This document shows, in pieces, positions 46,696 through 57,263 of a stretch of DNA of 64,000 nucleotides; the first letter of the stretch is position 1; each line of letters starts with the position of its first letter. The stretch covers positions 1,922,001 through 1,986,000 of the forward strand of contig NC_061806.1 in the NCBI RefSeq assembly GCF_021462225.1. Direction: 5' to 3'. The DNA is from Girardinichthys multiradiatus. Taxonomy: Eukaryota; Chordata; Actinopteri; Cyprinodontiformes; Goodeidae. Below the pieces are notes generated by a model. The model did not search any database. It was not told the origin of the DNA and saw only the letters and a list, made by a program, of their open reading frames with translations. A program made the translations under genes and the position numbers.

Positions 46696-46796
46696 TTAAA
46701 TGAGTCAATTAAAACACAGAGGTGTGTTTAAGGGTGTTACGGGGAAGGCCTTAAATGAACCAATTAAAACACACAGGGGTGTGTTTAAGGGTGTTA
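46696..46796. repeat. Left Polinton terminus, duplicated unit
   Basis: Two direct units with a 55-bp period begin TTAAATGAGTCAATTAAAAC (46,696) and TTAAATGAACCAATTAAAAC (46,751). Both continue into GGTGTGTTTAAGGGTGTTA. The right end of the element has only one such unit, inverted. Confidence 0.85.
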
Positions 46797-47635
46797 TTAA
46801 TAATCTGTATGTTTTTTCAGGCGTTAATACATCTAAAAACAAAAAAAAAAGACATGCATCCTTTTATATTTTAAAGGTATAATCAACTTAATGTTGACCT
46901 ATCACATGAAATCCTAATAAAATGAACTGTGTAACCTGACAGAAATTGTAAGTTCATTTTGCTTTTACAGCAGGACCTATTTTGTTGAATATATGAGCCA
47001 GTCTAAATCAGTTCAAAATAGAAAAGACCTAAAAAGTAAATTAAAAGATTGTGCTTCACTACATTGATGGAACGACAAAAACCTTCAGCTTCTGTGTCAA
47101 CATACTGGAAAAGCAGCTGAAAGAGGTAAGACGAATATGAGATTAATAGAAAAAAAAAAAAAGAACTTCAGTATACTGTTTCCAAGTTACAAATGGACTA
47201 GCAATGATGTGTTTGTTATTGAATCATGAGAGACTCCATTTTAGGAAAAAGGAATGATAATTTTAGTTACCTGTAGCTTTTCTAAAACATTTACTTTTTC
47301 ATCTTAGAGTAAAAGGTTATTCAGGGGGGTTACAGTTATACTATATCCAACTGTTAGGGGCGATGTCAGGAAGGGCAGTTAGGTCTGTTCCTTAGATAAC
47401 CATATCACCTTTGAACTCAAGAAAGGGTTTTGGTCTTAAAAACATAGTCTTTGCTGTTGAGATAACACTGTCATGTTCTGGTATAAATACTGTGAGTAAA
47501 TGTTGTCCGGGGGCTCTGTTTCATTGGCTAACCTCAGTGTCAGGGTCTTCAAATGCTGAATGTCTTTGAACCATAACACTTGTTACATTGAAAATACCAG
47601 TACTGACAAGAAAAAATGTCGGTAAATATTTCAGG
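46797..47635. other. Left leader region of the Polinton
   Basis: There is no long frame. A GAAAGAG/GTAAGACG donor-like site at 47,127 could end a leader exon of the spliced gene, and short inner copies of GTGTTT were noted near the terminus. No promoter motif was convincing. Confidence 0.35.
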
Positions 47636-47776
47636 AAACCCGGAAATTGTGGAATCTACTTCTGATAATTCACAAAAGCACAATGACATCTTTAAACGTA
47701 AGTAAGTAAGTAAGTATTCATCTTTAAGAAATCATTAAATGCATGTGAATGTTCTCTAATTTTGTTTATATATGTT

Positions 47777-47855
<79 letters not shown>

Positions 47856-50800
47856 TTTCTTTGTCATAGAACCCACCGCTGATGACCTTGATGATTTCAT
47901 CTTGACACAATCAGATTATGGTAAGTAAATGTTAAATGCAGAGAATGTTCTCTGCATCTATTGTCGATACTGCTGCCCATAGCTGCGGCCGTAAGGTCTG
48001 CGGTGCCTGTCGTGGCGGCAATCCCAGAACCCGGTGGTGGACACCGGCAGTAAGGGAGGCCGTTAAGCTGAAGAAGGAGTCCTATCGGCTGTGGTTGGCT
48101 TGTGGGACTCCTGAGGCGGCTGACGGGTACCGTGAGGCCAAGCGTGCTGCGGCCCGGGCTGTGGCAGAGGCAAAAACTCGGGCCTGGGAAGAGTTCGGTG
48201 AGGCCATGGAGAAGGACTACCGGTTGGCCTCGAAGCGATTCTGGCAAACCGTCCGGCGCCTCAGGAGGGGGAAGCAGTGCTTTGCCAACACTGTTTATAG
48301 TGGGGGCGGGAGACTGCTGACCTCGACTGAGGACATTATCGGGCGGTGGAAGGAGTACTTCGAGGATCTCCTCAATCCTGCCATCACGCATTCCGTGGTG
48401 GAAACAGAGGCTGGGGACTCGGGGTTGGATTCTTTCATCACCCAGGCTGAAGTCACCGAGGTGGTTAAAAAGCTCCGCAGTGGCAAGGCTTCGGGGGTGG
48501 ATGAGATCCGCCCTGAGTACCTCAAGTGTCTGGATGTTGTAGGGCTGTCATGGTTGACACGCCTCTTCAACATTGCGTGGCGGTCGGGGACAGTGCCTCT
48601 GGACTGGCAGAGTGGGGTGGTGGTCCCCCTTTATAAGAAGGGGGACCGGAGGGTGTGTTCCAACTACAGGGGGATCACACTCCTCAGCCTCCCTGGTAAG
48701 GCCTACGCCAGGGTATTGGAGAGGAGAGTCCGACCGATAGTCGAACCTCGGCTTCAGGAGGAACAGTGTGGTTTTCGTCCCAGCCGTGGAACACTGGACC
48801 AGCTCTATACCCTCTACAGGGTGCTCGAGGGTTCATGGGAGTTTGCCCAACCGGTTCACATGTGTTTTGTGGACCTGGAGAAGGCATTCGACTGTGTTCC
48901 TCGTGATGCCCTGTGGGGGGTGCTCCAGGAGTATGGAATCGGGGGCCCTTTATTAGGGGCCATCCGGTCCCTGTACGAGCGGAGCAGGAGTTTGGTCCGC
49001 ATTGCCGGCACTAAGTCGGACCTGTTCCCAGTGCATGTTGGACTCCGGCAGGGCTGCCTTTTGTCGCCGGTCCTGTTCATAACTTTTATGGACAGGATTT
49101 CTAGACGCAGCCAAGGGCCGGAGGGGGTCTGGTTTGGGGACCAGTGGATTTCGTCTCTTCTTTTTGCGGATGACGTGGTCCTGCTGGCCCCTCTAGCCAA
49201 GACCTACAGCATGCGCTGTGGCGGTTCGCAGCCGAGTGTGAAGCGGCTGGGATGAGGATCAGCTCCTCCAAGTCCGAGGCCATGGTACTCGACCGGAAAA
49301 GGGTGGCTTGTCCTCTTCAGGTTGGAGGGGAGTTCCTGCCTCAAGTGGAGGAGTTTAAGTATCTCGGGGTTTTGTTCACGAGTGAGGGAAGAATGGAGCG
49401 GGAGATCGACAGACGGATCGGTGCAGCTGCCACAGTAATGGGGGCGCTGTGCCGGTCCATTGTGGTGAAGAGAGAGCTGAGCCGAAAAGCAAAGCTCTCA
49501 ATTTACTGGTCGGTCTACGTTCCTACCCTCACCTATGGCCATGAACTTTGGGTCATGACCGAAAGAACGAGATCACGGATACAAGCGGCTGAAATGAGCT
49601 TCCTCCGTAGGGTGGCCGGGCACTCCCTTAGAGATAGGGTGAGGAGCTCGGCCATCCGGGAGGAGCTCGGAGTAGAGCCGCTGCTCCTCCACATTGAGAG
49701 GAGCCAGTTGAGGTGGCTCGGGCATCTATACCGGATGCCTCCTGGACGCCTTCCTCGGGAGGTGTTCCAGGCACGTCCCACCGGGAGGAGGCCCAGGGGA
49801 CGGCCCAGGACACGCTGGAGGGACTATGTCTCTCGGCTGGCCTGGGAACGCCTTGGGCTCCCCCTGGAGGAGCTGGAGGAGGTGTCTGGAGAGAGGGACG
49901 TCTGGGCGTCTCTGCTGAGTCTGCTGCCCCCGCGACCCGGTCCTGGATAAGCGGAAGACAACGAACGAACGAACGAATGTTAAATGCAATAAAATATATA
50001 TATATACATATATATATTATAGTTAACCCTTGACAATCTTTCAATTTATAGATTTGATGAGAGAGGTAAACCCGAATGATCAAGTTGGAGGGTTCAGCGG
50101 CTGGAATCGACAGTCAAAATTGAGAAGGCGAATTATTTCCAAACAAGAAAAAACCCCAACAACATCTGAACTTTCTTCTAACACAGAAATTAAAACTGAT
50201 TCTTTGAATACTCCTCCGTCAATTATCATCATTTCCCCTGAAGACACACCGGATAAGTTACCGGCACCTCCAGAAAGTAAGTCCTAAGAACTAACTATTT
50301 TTCTTTGAGAGTGAATGTATTTTAAACCTCAGATAAAACTGTTTACAGATTCGACTGAGAGCTCTGTGGAAGACACAGCTGTCGAGCAGCAGCAGCAGCA
50401 GCAGCAGGGTAGAAAAAAAAAAAAAAAGTTAAATAAAAACAATATATATATATATATATATGTATTTTAAGCATAGTTCAATAAAATGTCATATAAACCT
50501 GTTTACAGATACATCCAAAGATGCCACATTGAATCCGCCCACCAGAAGGTCGCTTTTCAAAGATCAAGACAGCTTTCAGCAGAGAGGCACCGTTTCAGTT
50601 CAACAAGAAGTGAAATCTGGAGGTTTTACCGCAAAGAATCGGAGTAAGATTAAAAAAAAAAACTTGTGTATTTTAAAAACTATTCGTTGTATTTATGAAC
50701 GCTGTGCTGCGCAGCGTAAGATAACTTTTATTGTCTTCTGTTTTTACAGAATATTTAACCCCGGCCAAAAGACAGCGACTCTCTGCGCTACAAAGCAGAG

Positions 50801-51151
50801 CAACGCTAGTGAGTGGTTTAATGAACGGTACGTTTTAATTCATACATACATACTGAATTAATTTGAATTCCTTTGTTTTTTTTGTTTTTTTTTTTTCAGC
50901 TTTAATGTGATTATTTCAATATATATAGATATATACATATTGTTATTTATTTTTTTATTTTTTTGTTCATTCTCCTTACAGAGGTAACGTTGATGGTAGG
51001 ACAGATTGGCCACAGAAACGGACAACGCAGGAAGACAGTCTCTACAGCCTCACGGGATCTTCGTAATAAGGCCTCATCGTTAACGCTTCTGGCAGCATGT
51101 CAGATTCTGTTAAAGAAGCATTTTGGTGACATCAAGGTGATTTTAAACTGA
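47636..51151 (+). CDS. Spliced left-end Polinton gene, unknown function (at least 7 exons)
   Basis: Seven short open segments are each bounded by acceptor and donor consensus: 47,636-47,697, 47,870-47,920, 50,052-50,276, 50,349-50,408, 50,509-50,643, 50,750-50,827 and 50,982-51,151 (stop TGA 51,149-51,151). Every junction is in phase 1, and joining them keeps one frame for about 260 codons. The frame reads DDLDDFILTQSDY, VGGFSGWNRQSKLRRRI, a Gln run, SLFKDQDSFQQRG, YLTPAKRQRL and, at the C-terminus, VSTASRDLRNKASSLTLLAA. The composition is acidic N-terminal and basic C-terminal, with no recognised domain. A nuclear or DNA-binding role is only a guess. The first exon and start codon are unresolved; a donor-like GTAAGA at 47,127 suggests an upstream leader. 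An RTE element occupies the intron between exons 2 and 3, which splicing could remove. Confidence 0.65.
47780..47852. repeat. (AT)n microsatellite in intron 1 of the Polinton gene
   Basis: A long AT tract is followed immediately by TTAGTTTCTTTGTCATAG, the acceptor of exon 2. It is in a position where expansion would be tolerated. Confidence 0.9.
47936..49950 (+). pseudogene. RTE reverse transcriptase, one frameshift
   Basis: Frame 47,936-49,255 holds the N-terminal part, the SYRLWLACGTPEAADGYREA block, FVDLEKAFDCVP and SSLLFADDVVLLAP. Frame 49,252-49,950 continues with EAMVLDRKRVACPLQVGGEF to the arginine-rich C-terminus GRRPRGRPRTRWRDYVSRLA. The break is at 49,188-49,191, where four C are found and the sister copy at 16.6 kb has five. 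One missing base in a homopolymer is therefore enough to explain the inactivation, or it may be a sequencing error. Confidence 0.9.
47941..49975 (+). mobile_element. RTE-clade LINE inserted in the Polinton, 13-bp target duplication
   Basis: It is flanked by AATGTTAAATGCA on both sides (47,928-47,940 and 49,976-49,988). It ends in GATAAGCGGAAGACAACGAA and an ACGA repeat. The 2.0-kb body is 5'-truncated, without the endonuclease. It is fuller than the copy at 15.7 kb because it keeps the central part (QAEVTEVVKKLRSGKASGVD through YKKGDRRVCSNYRG). It inserted just after the GTAAGT donor of exon 2 in the spliced gene, in the same transcriptional direction. This is younger than the Polinton and younger than the decayed L1. 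Confidence 0.95.
50383..50408 (+). repeat. CAG repeat encoding a Gln run
   Basis: Eight consecutive CAG codons end exon 4 of the spliced gene just before its donor GTAGAA. The donor itself overlaps the repeat edge. Confidence 0.85.
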
Positions 51152-51231
51152 ACTGATCACTGTGTTTTGTTTTTTTTTCTTTTTTCTGTAGGTTAGTTTT
51201 ATTTTATTTTGTTTTTCTTATGTTCATAGAA

Positions 51232-54200
51232 ATGGATAACCGAATCAGACTTGCCCTGGATGAAATAAGAAATTTAGTTAATGAACTTAACAAAATTTCC
51301 GTTAATGCAGAAGTAGCAGATAATATCGTTTTAAATGCATCTCCTGCTAACAGTGAAAATGTAATAAATGAAGATCAGCACGGTGACGTTTTAAACGTAA
51401 TCAATCAGGCTCTTGAAGATTTAAATAGAGCATCGTCTCCACACAGCATTGAGGAAAATGATCCACCTGACAGTCATCAGAATCCTTCTACGTCACACGC
51501 CGCAGATCAGCACAGGGGTCATTTCAATACGGACGTAGCAGTTAGTTCTGATCAAATAGGACGAAACCCTCCAGCCGTGGTTAAACGTGAACATTTTAAT
51601 AACCATGAAATAAGGAGACCTTTTACCATACCGCTGCCCTGTCCAAGTAACGTTCCAGATTTAGCCGCATTCTATACAGACATCATGCGTATTATCATTG
51701 AATTAGCCGACGCTGCGAGATCGTTAACCAGACGTAACGACGTTGTGCAGCTGGAATTAGTGGGTGAAAATCTCAATCGTCACATCACATTTACTGTTAC
51801 AGATGATGGAAATATGATCCTGCCTGCTTTCGAAAACTTCCTCGACGATTTAGTACAATCGAATGCAAATATACCTGTAGATAATAACATGGAATTTGTT
51901 CTTCAGGTTGTTAATGACCCAGCAGGAGGTTCTAAGCGTAAAGCTGCAGGAACGTTAGACTGTGAACTGTTTAATAAGAAAATGCGTCATTTGTATATTA
52001 TAAACAACACCGGTAATCCGTTATGTTTTGCAATCAGCCTCGCACACGTCTCTGATCCTGAGCTCACGGATCACCGTGCTGTAGAACTGGGGAGGAGATG
52101 GCAGCATCAGGCAGGCCTCGACGAGCAAACAGCAGTTACTTTTAGTGATATTGGTAAATTTGAAACCATTCTGAAGAGAAAAATTGTAGTGTTTCACAGA
52201 ACCACGGGCTCTACTGCTCTGTGTAAATTTGAGACCAGTTTCCCTGATCGTTCAAACCCTCTGTTTTTGCTGTTATTTCAAGGTCATTACTATGGGATAA
52301 AAAATCTCAAAGGTTTTATGGGGTGCAGATATATTTGTAATTACTGTTACGCCAGCTATGAGAATGCAAATACACACCATTGTGAAGGTTATTGTCCAGT
52401 GTGTCGAACATATAAATGTATGCAAGAGATTAGCAATCCTGTAAGCTGTGCAGGCTGTCAAAGAATCTGTCGTAATTCCTCATGTTTCAGTAGACACAGG
52501 GAACCGCGCATCAGAAATAGTGCTGAAAGGCCTATGAGTGACTGTGAGTTGGTAAAACTGTGTAAAGTATGCAAACGGATATACGTTATTCCAATCAGTA
52601 AACCGAATAAACCACACGTGTAATGTAAAATGCAGTATTTGCGGTGAAAATGTACCCCCCAGCCTAGACATTACATGCGATGATCATAAGTGTTACATTC
52701 AGCCTTGCAGTGCAATTAATCAGCTTGATGATAAACTGATTTTTTATGATTTCGAATGCCTCGTCAATGAGAGCGGCGTGCATACCCCCTTTCTGGTCTG
52801 TGCTAAAACGTTGAAAGGTGATGAATGGTACGCTTATGGACTGAATTGCACCCAAAAATTTATCCTGCATTTCAGGAGGCCGAAGTACAGAGGCTTCACC
52901 TTAATAGCGCACAATGCGCGGGGGTACGATGATTACCTGATCCTCAATGCAATGCTGCAGTTAGGCATTAAACCTCATCTCGTCATGGTAGGAAGTAAAC
53001 TTCTCTGTTTAACCGACCCTGATTACAGGTTAAAATACATTGATAGCCTGTCATTTATGTGCATAAAGCTTAGCGCCATGCCGAAAGCGTTAGGCTTTAC
53101 CGATCAAAGCAAGGGTTTTTTTCCCCACCTATTTTCCTCTGAACAACGTCTCCAGTGTGTGGGGCCTTTTCCTCCTCCATCCTGCTACGCTGTAGAACGC
53201 ATGAGTCTTCAAGAACAACAGGTGTTTAGCAGCTGGTACAGAGAATCGAGCAAAGAGGTCTTTGACTTTAAGAAAGAAGCTATTCGTTATTGTAAAAATG
53301 ACGTTGAAATTCTTTTTCAAGGATGCTTAAAATTCAGAGACGAGTTCTTTAAGGAGACAAGTGTGGATCCGTTTAAAAGTATCACAATAGCATCAGCCTG
53401 CATGAAGGTTTTTGTAACCAATTTCCTTCCTCCTCAAACCTTAGCCATTCCATCACCTCTGAATGGACGCGCTGCAATCCAGCGCGTCCATTCAATGGCT
53501 CGGCTGGATTGCAGACAGCAGAGCCATATTTATCGAGCATGCATTAAATAGGGGTGAAAAGAAAATCGGGCCATATTCAGTGGATGGGTATGCAGAGATT
53601 AACGGTGTCAAAGTTGCGTTTGAATTTTACGGCTGTTTTTTCCACGGCTGTAAAAAGTGTTACATGCCTCATGACAAGTGTCCGTTGAGAGGGGTCACAT
53701 TTGAACAGTTTTACGCAGCCACTGTTGAGAGAAGAAAGGTGTTACAAACTGTGTACGGCCTTCGTCTCGAAGTCATATGGGAGCATGAGTGGATTGAAAT
53801 GAAAAAATCAGACCAAGGGGTGATCAGCTTTCTTGAGAAAGTTAATGCACCCGAACCGCTATCCCCCCGGGATGCTCTGTATGGTGGACACACCTGTCCT
53901 ATGAAGTTGAGGTACACAGCGGAACCGGATGAAACTGTACACTATGTGGATTACACATCTCTGTACCCTTATGTAAACGCCAACTGCGTTTTTCCCCTCG
54001 GACACCCCACCATTATTTACAAAGATTTTGATGACCCCAGCAGCTACTTCGGTATAATCAAAGCTGTGGTCTACCCACCACGTAACCTGTTGTTCCCTGT
54101 TTTACCTTACAGAACATCCCAAGGTAAACTTGTGTTCACTCTCTGCCGCTCATGCGCTGAAATAAATAACCAGTCAGGTCCCTGCATGCATAATGATGAG

Positions 54201-55205
54201 GACAGAGCTCTGACGGGAGTTTGGGTGAGTGTAGAACTCTGTAAAGCGTTGGAGTGTAGTTATCGTCTTGCTAAAATCACAGAGGTGTGGCATTTTGAAA
54301 AGAGAAGTGATACAATTTTTAAAGGTTACATTCATTGCTTTTTAAAGGGTAAGCAGAAGGCTTCAGGCTATCCGTCTGAAGCAGTGGATCAGGAGAGTAA
54401 GTCAAAGTATATAAGCGACTACAAACTGCATCAGGGCATCCAATTAGACCCTGAGAAAATCGAGATGAATCCTGCCAAAAGGCAGGTTGCAAAATTGTGT
54501 TTAAACAGTTTTTGGGGGAAATTTGCGCAAAGAAGTGATCTGTCTCAGACCACAGTCATCACTAACCCTGAAGACTTTTTCAGCTTCATGTTCTCGAGTA
54601 AATACAGGGTTAACTATTTTCATTTTTTCAACCCTGAAATGTGTGTAGTGCAGTGGAATTTCAGTAAACGTGTCATATATCCACCAAGTAAGACAAATAA
54701 TGTGTTTATTGCAGCATTCACCACTGCTTATGCACGTTTAAAACTTCGCAGCAGCATGGAGAAGTTACAGGACAGATTGATTTATATTGACACGGACAGT
54801 TTGATTTATGTGACAAAAAGTGGTGAAACTCCTCTGGAATTGGGGAATTATCTGGGTGATCTTACTGACGAGTTAGATGGTGACAGCATTTCAGAGTTTG
54901 CATCGACAGGACCCAAGAGTTATGCATACCAGACCAAAAACCGTAAAAATGTAATGATACGTGCTAAATGCATCACTCAGACGCATGAATGCAGCGAGAG
55001 GGTCAATTTTGACAGCATCAAAGGGCTGGTCGAGGGCTACTTACAGAGGTCAAGTGAGGGTGTCATTGAAATCCCTCAACACACGATCAGGAGGGATAAA
55101 AAGAGATTCCGTTTGACAAACGCAACATTTCTTAAAAAGTTTCGACTGGTGTATGATAAGAGACGTCTTTTTTCTGACGGGACAACTCTGCCTTTCGGTT
55201 ATTAG
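51232..55205 (+). pseudogene. polB: Polinton protein-primed family B DNA polymerase, two frameshifts
   Basis: Three successive frames cover about 1,320 codons. Frame 1 (from ATG 51,220 or 51,232 to 52,623) has an acidic N-terminal region of about 220 residues, then a Cys/His-rich section (CNYCYASYENANTHHC, CPVCRTYKC) likely to bind zinc. Frame 2 (about 52,600-53,460) has the 3'-5' exonuclease motifs: YDFEC, HNARGYDDY and YCKNDVEIL. Frame 3 (about 53,463-55,205) has polymerase motifs A (DYTSLYP), B (KLCLNSFWGKF) and C (YIDTDSLIY). The active-site residues are all present. The frame breaks lie at about 52,580-52,610 and about 53,455-53,470, the second at a perfect hairpin. The enzyme would replicate the element DNA using a protein primer. 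A 30-nt gap separates it from the ATPase gene. Confidence 0.93.
53460..53494. repeat. Perfect 15-bp hairpin in the polymerase gene
   Basis: TGAATGGACGCGCTG (53,460-53,474) and CAGCGCGTCCATTCA (53,480-53,494) are exact complements around a 5-nt loop. A second inverted pair, CTGCAATCCAGC (53,472-53,483) and GCTGGATTGCAG (53,503-53,514), overlaps it. The location coincides with the second polymerase frameshift. Confidence 0.9.
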
Positions 55206-55235
55206 AGTTGAAGAAGAAATAAAATAAAAAGTCAC

Positions 55236-55907
55236 ATGGATTTACAGGAGATTGATTTTGATCCTAGATTTAGAGCACCTTTCTCATGTATGATAGTTGG
55301 ACCCAGCGGCTGCGGGAAAACTTTCTTTGTAAAAAGTATTTTACAAAACTGTAATCATGTCATGGATATTGTTCCAGAAAATATTGTATGGATTTACACA
55401 TCTTTTCAACCCATGTATGCTGAATTGCAGAAGATGAATAAAAATATTACCTTTGTGGAAGGATTGCCTCATTCTTTTGAAGATGAAAACCTGTTTCCTC
55501 CTGATCAGAATCATCTGATTATTCTAGACGATGTTATTGCTCAAGCCTCAGATGATGAAAACGTGATGAAGGTCTTTACCCAGTTTCGTCACCATCGTAA
55601 TATGAGTGTTATGATGTTGACTCAGAATGTTTTTCATCAGGGAAAGTTCAGTCGCACTATTAGTTTGAACTGTAATTATATGGTGTTGTTGAAGAACCCG
55701 AGAGATAAACTCCAGCTGAATATACTGGCCCGCCAAATGTTTCCATCTCAAAAGGGTCTCTTCTTGGAGAGTTTTGAAGACGCAACGAGAGAAGCTCATG
55801 GATATTTAATCATTGATTTTACGCCTACCTGCCCAGAACATTTCAGACTGAGAACGGGGATACTTCCTCAGCAGTTGCCTGCTGTGTACGTGCCCAGAAC
55901 AAAGTAA
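55236..55907 (+). CDS. Polinton packaging ATPase (FtsK/A32-like)
   Basis: An intact 223-codon frame begins at ATG 55,236. The Walker A motif is GPSGCGKT (residues about 23-30), and the Walker B motif is NHLIILDDV (about residue 90). LTQN and RDKLQLNILARQM follow in the sensor region. The protein would drive DNA into preformed capsids. Its length is normal for Polinton ATPases. It follows the polymerase by 30 nt and precedes the next frame by 6 nt. No lesion is visible, unlike the polymerase. Confidence 0.92.
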   Translation: MDLQEIDFDPRFRAPFSCMIVGPSGCGKTFFVKSILQNCNHVMDIVPENIVWIYTSFQPMYAELQKMNKNITFVEGLPHSFEDENLFPPDQNHLIILDDVIAQASDDENVMKVFTQFRHHRNMSVMMLTQNVFHQGKFSRTISLNCNYMVLLKNPRDKLQLNILARQMFPSQKGLFLESFEDATREAHGYLIIDFTPTCPEHFRLRTGILPQQLPAVYVPRTK

Positions 55908-55913
55908 GTCATC

Positions 55914-56255
55914 ATGTCTGTGCGTATAAAAAGGAATTTACCATTATTCAGAGCTTTGTACCAGGCCTGTCCACAGAAACGTAAAGATATTCTCGCACAC
56001 TGCTCTCCCGACTTTATTCAGGCTCTGTGCGAGATTGCACTGAATATCCTAAAAGGTAACATTAAACTATCACCCTCTCAACACCGACAATTGAAGAAAC
56101 AAAGAAATATCATCAGATTGTTGGGTGATAAAAGAACCGGGATAAAAACTAAACAGTTGGCTCTCAAAAAGCAACGAGGTGGTTTTATTCTCCCCATCTT
56201 AACGGCTCTTGCACCCTTGATCGGTGATCTAGTGGGTGGAATCATCAGGAGATAA
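55914..56255 (+). CDS. Small basic protein with hydrophobic C-terminus (virion core-like)
   Basis: An intact 113-codon frame. The N-terminal part is basic (RIKRNLPLFRALYQ), and the middle has RQLKKQRNIIRLLGDKR. The C-terminus is KKQRGGFILPILTALAPLIG followed by DLVGGIIRR. A GG before a hydrophobic stretch recalls adenain cleavage sites, and the layout resembles the small core or membrane-lytic proteins of adenovirus-like particles. That is inference; no clear homologue was identified. The stop TAA overlaps the next ATG by one base (TAATG at 56,253-56,257). Confidence 0.65.
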   Translation: MSVRIKRNLPLFRALYQACPQKRKDILAHCSPDFIQALCEIALNILKGNIKLSPSQHRQLKKQRNIIRLLGDKRTGIKTKQLALKKQRGGFILPILTALAPLIGDLVGGIIRR

Positions 56256-57086
56256 TGTCTCTCAGAACATCGCAGAAGATGTTTCTCATTTCACCTCATC
56301 AATTCAAGCGTCTGACCCAGTCAGACACGTCCATCAGACAGACGGCGGAGGAGAATTTGGATGCTGAAATGAGAGCGATATTAAACGAGCCGGGTTTGAC
56401 TTCTTATAAAAAAAATCAAGAGATACGATACTCTTCTCCAGAGGTATCTGACTTTACTTAAGCAAGGTGTCAAAGAAGAAAAACAGCGGGTCAGTTTAAC
56501 GCTGCAGCGTGACACAGAGGTTCCTGAACATGAGCGGTCCCAAGAAAAACAAGGCCCAGGGCAGGACGAGGCCCCTAAGGATCAGGTTCTTACGGAAGTA
56601 CTGAAAAGCCTTCCTAAACACAACCGTAAAAATGCCGAGTACATTTTGAAGAAATTATCCGAAAGAAGTGAGAGTTGGACTTCGCAAGGTGAATTTGTAT
56701 TTAAAGGAAATGTTATAAAAGGGTCCCACATGATTGATTTGTTGAAAAATCTCATGCTTCCGTTTAAAAAATCTGGAGCATCACAAACCCGAGGATGGTC
56801 TGATTTTCTACACTCCATGTCAGAAGTAAACATACCTATATCTTCAGTCATTAACCCTTATGCTCGTGAAGAATATAGACGTTTCAAAACAGAGGGTACA
56901 TCGATTGAAAATGGGGGTACACCCCCCAGCGTTAAGCAGAGAAGAAAAAGAAGAAGAAGGCAGATAACTCATTCTCCCTACTGGTCGAGATCTGAGCTGG
57001 AAGATCCAAAAAATGCTGATGGGAGATCAAAAAGGTATCTTCGTAAGACGACACTACCACCCCGATGGATTACATTTTCACCATAA
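56255..57086 (+). pseudogene. Conserved Polinton protein, frameshifted in an A8 run
   Basis: Frame 1 (56,255-56,461) starts MSLRTSQKMFLISPHQFKRL. A shift inside the eight-A run 56,408-56,415 leads to a second frame that continues, open, to 57,086 with DTLLQRYLTLLKQ, SLPKHNRKNAEYILKKLSER, VFKGNVIKGSHMIDLLKNLM and a C-terminal arginine cluster KQRRKRRRRQ. The middle block is a recurring unit in Polinton-associated proteins, presumably a virion component that contacts DNA through the basic tail. Only one base separates it from an unbroken frame of about 277 codons. Confidence 0.7.
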
Positions 57087-57122
57087 ACCGTTATAAGAAA
57101 ATGAAACATGTAGTCTATTTCT

Positions 57123-57144
57123 TTTATTCAATAAAATATTTATT
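57123..57144. terminator. Overlapping bidirectional polyadenylation signals
   Basis: Plus-strand AATAAA is at 57,130-57,135. Minus-strand AATAAA reads from TTTATT at 57,139-57,144 and again at 57,123-57,128. They lie between the convergent gene blocks, 37 nt after the last plus-strand stop and about 120 nt past the protease stop, and can end both transcripts. Confidence 0.7.
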
Positions 57145-57263
57145 GATTATATTTTTCAAGTCTAACTTCGTTCTCTACTTCACACACTAACATATGCTAT
57201 CATTACACAAATATTAAATCATAAGAAGAAAAAAAAAACAATGAAAAAAACAAATAAGACAAT

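Noticed and set aside
46012..46708. Long frames on both strands near the Polinton left end
   Set aside because: GC-rich low-complexity sequence keeps several frames open at once; none has family resemblance or splice or promoter context.
50390..50460. CRISPR-like or tandem array
   Set aside because: Only a CAG run, a poly-A run and a TA run are present; there are no spaced repeats.
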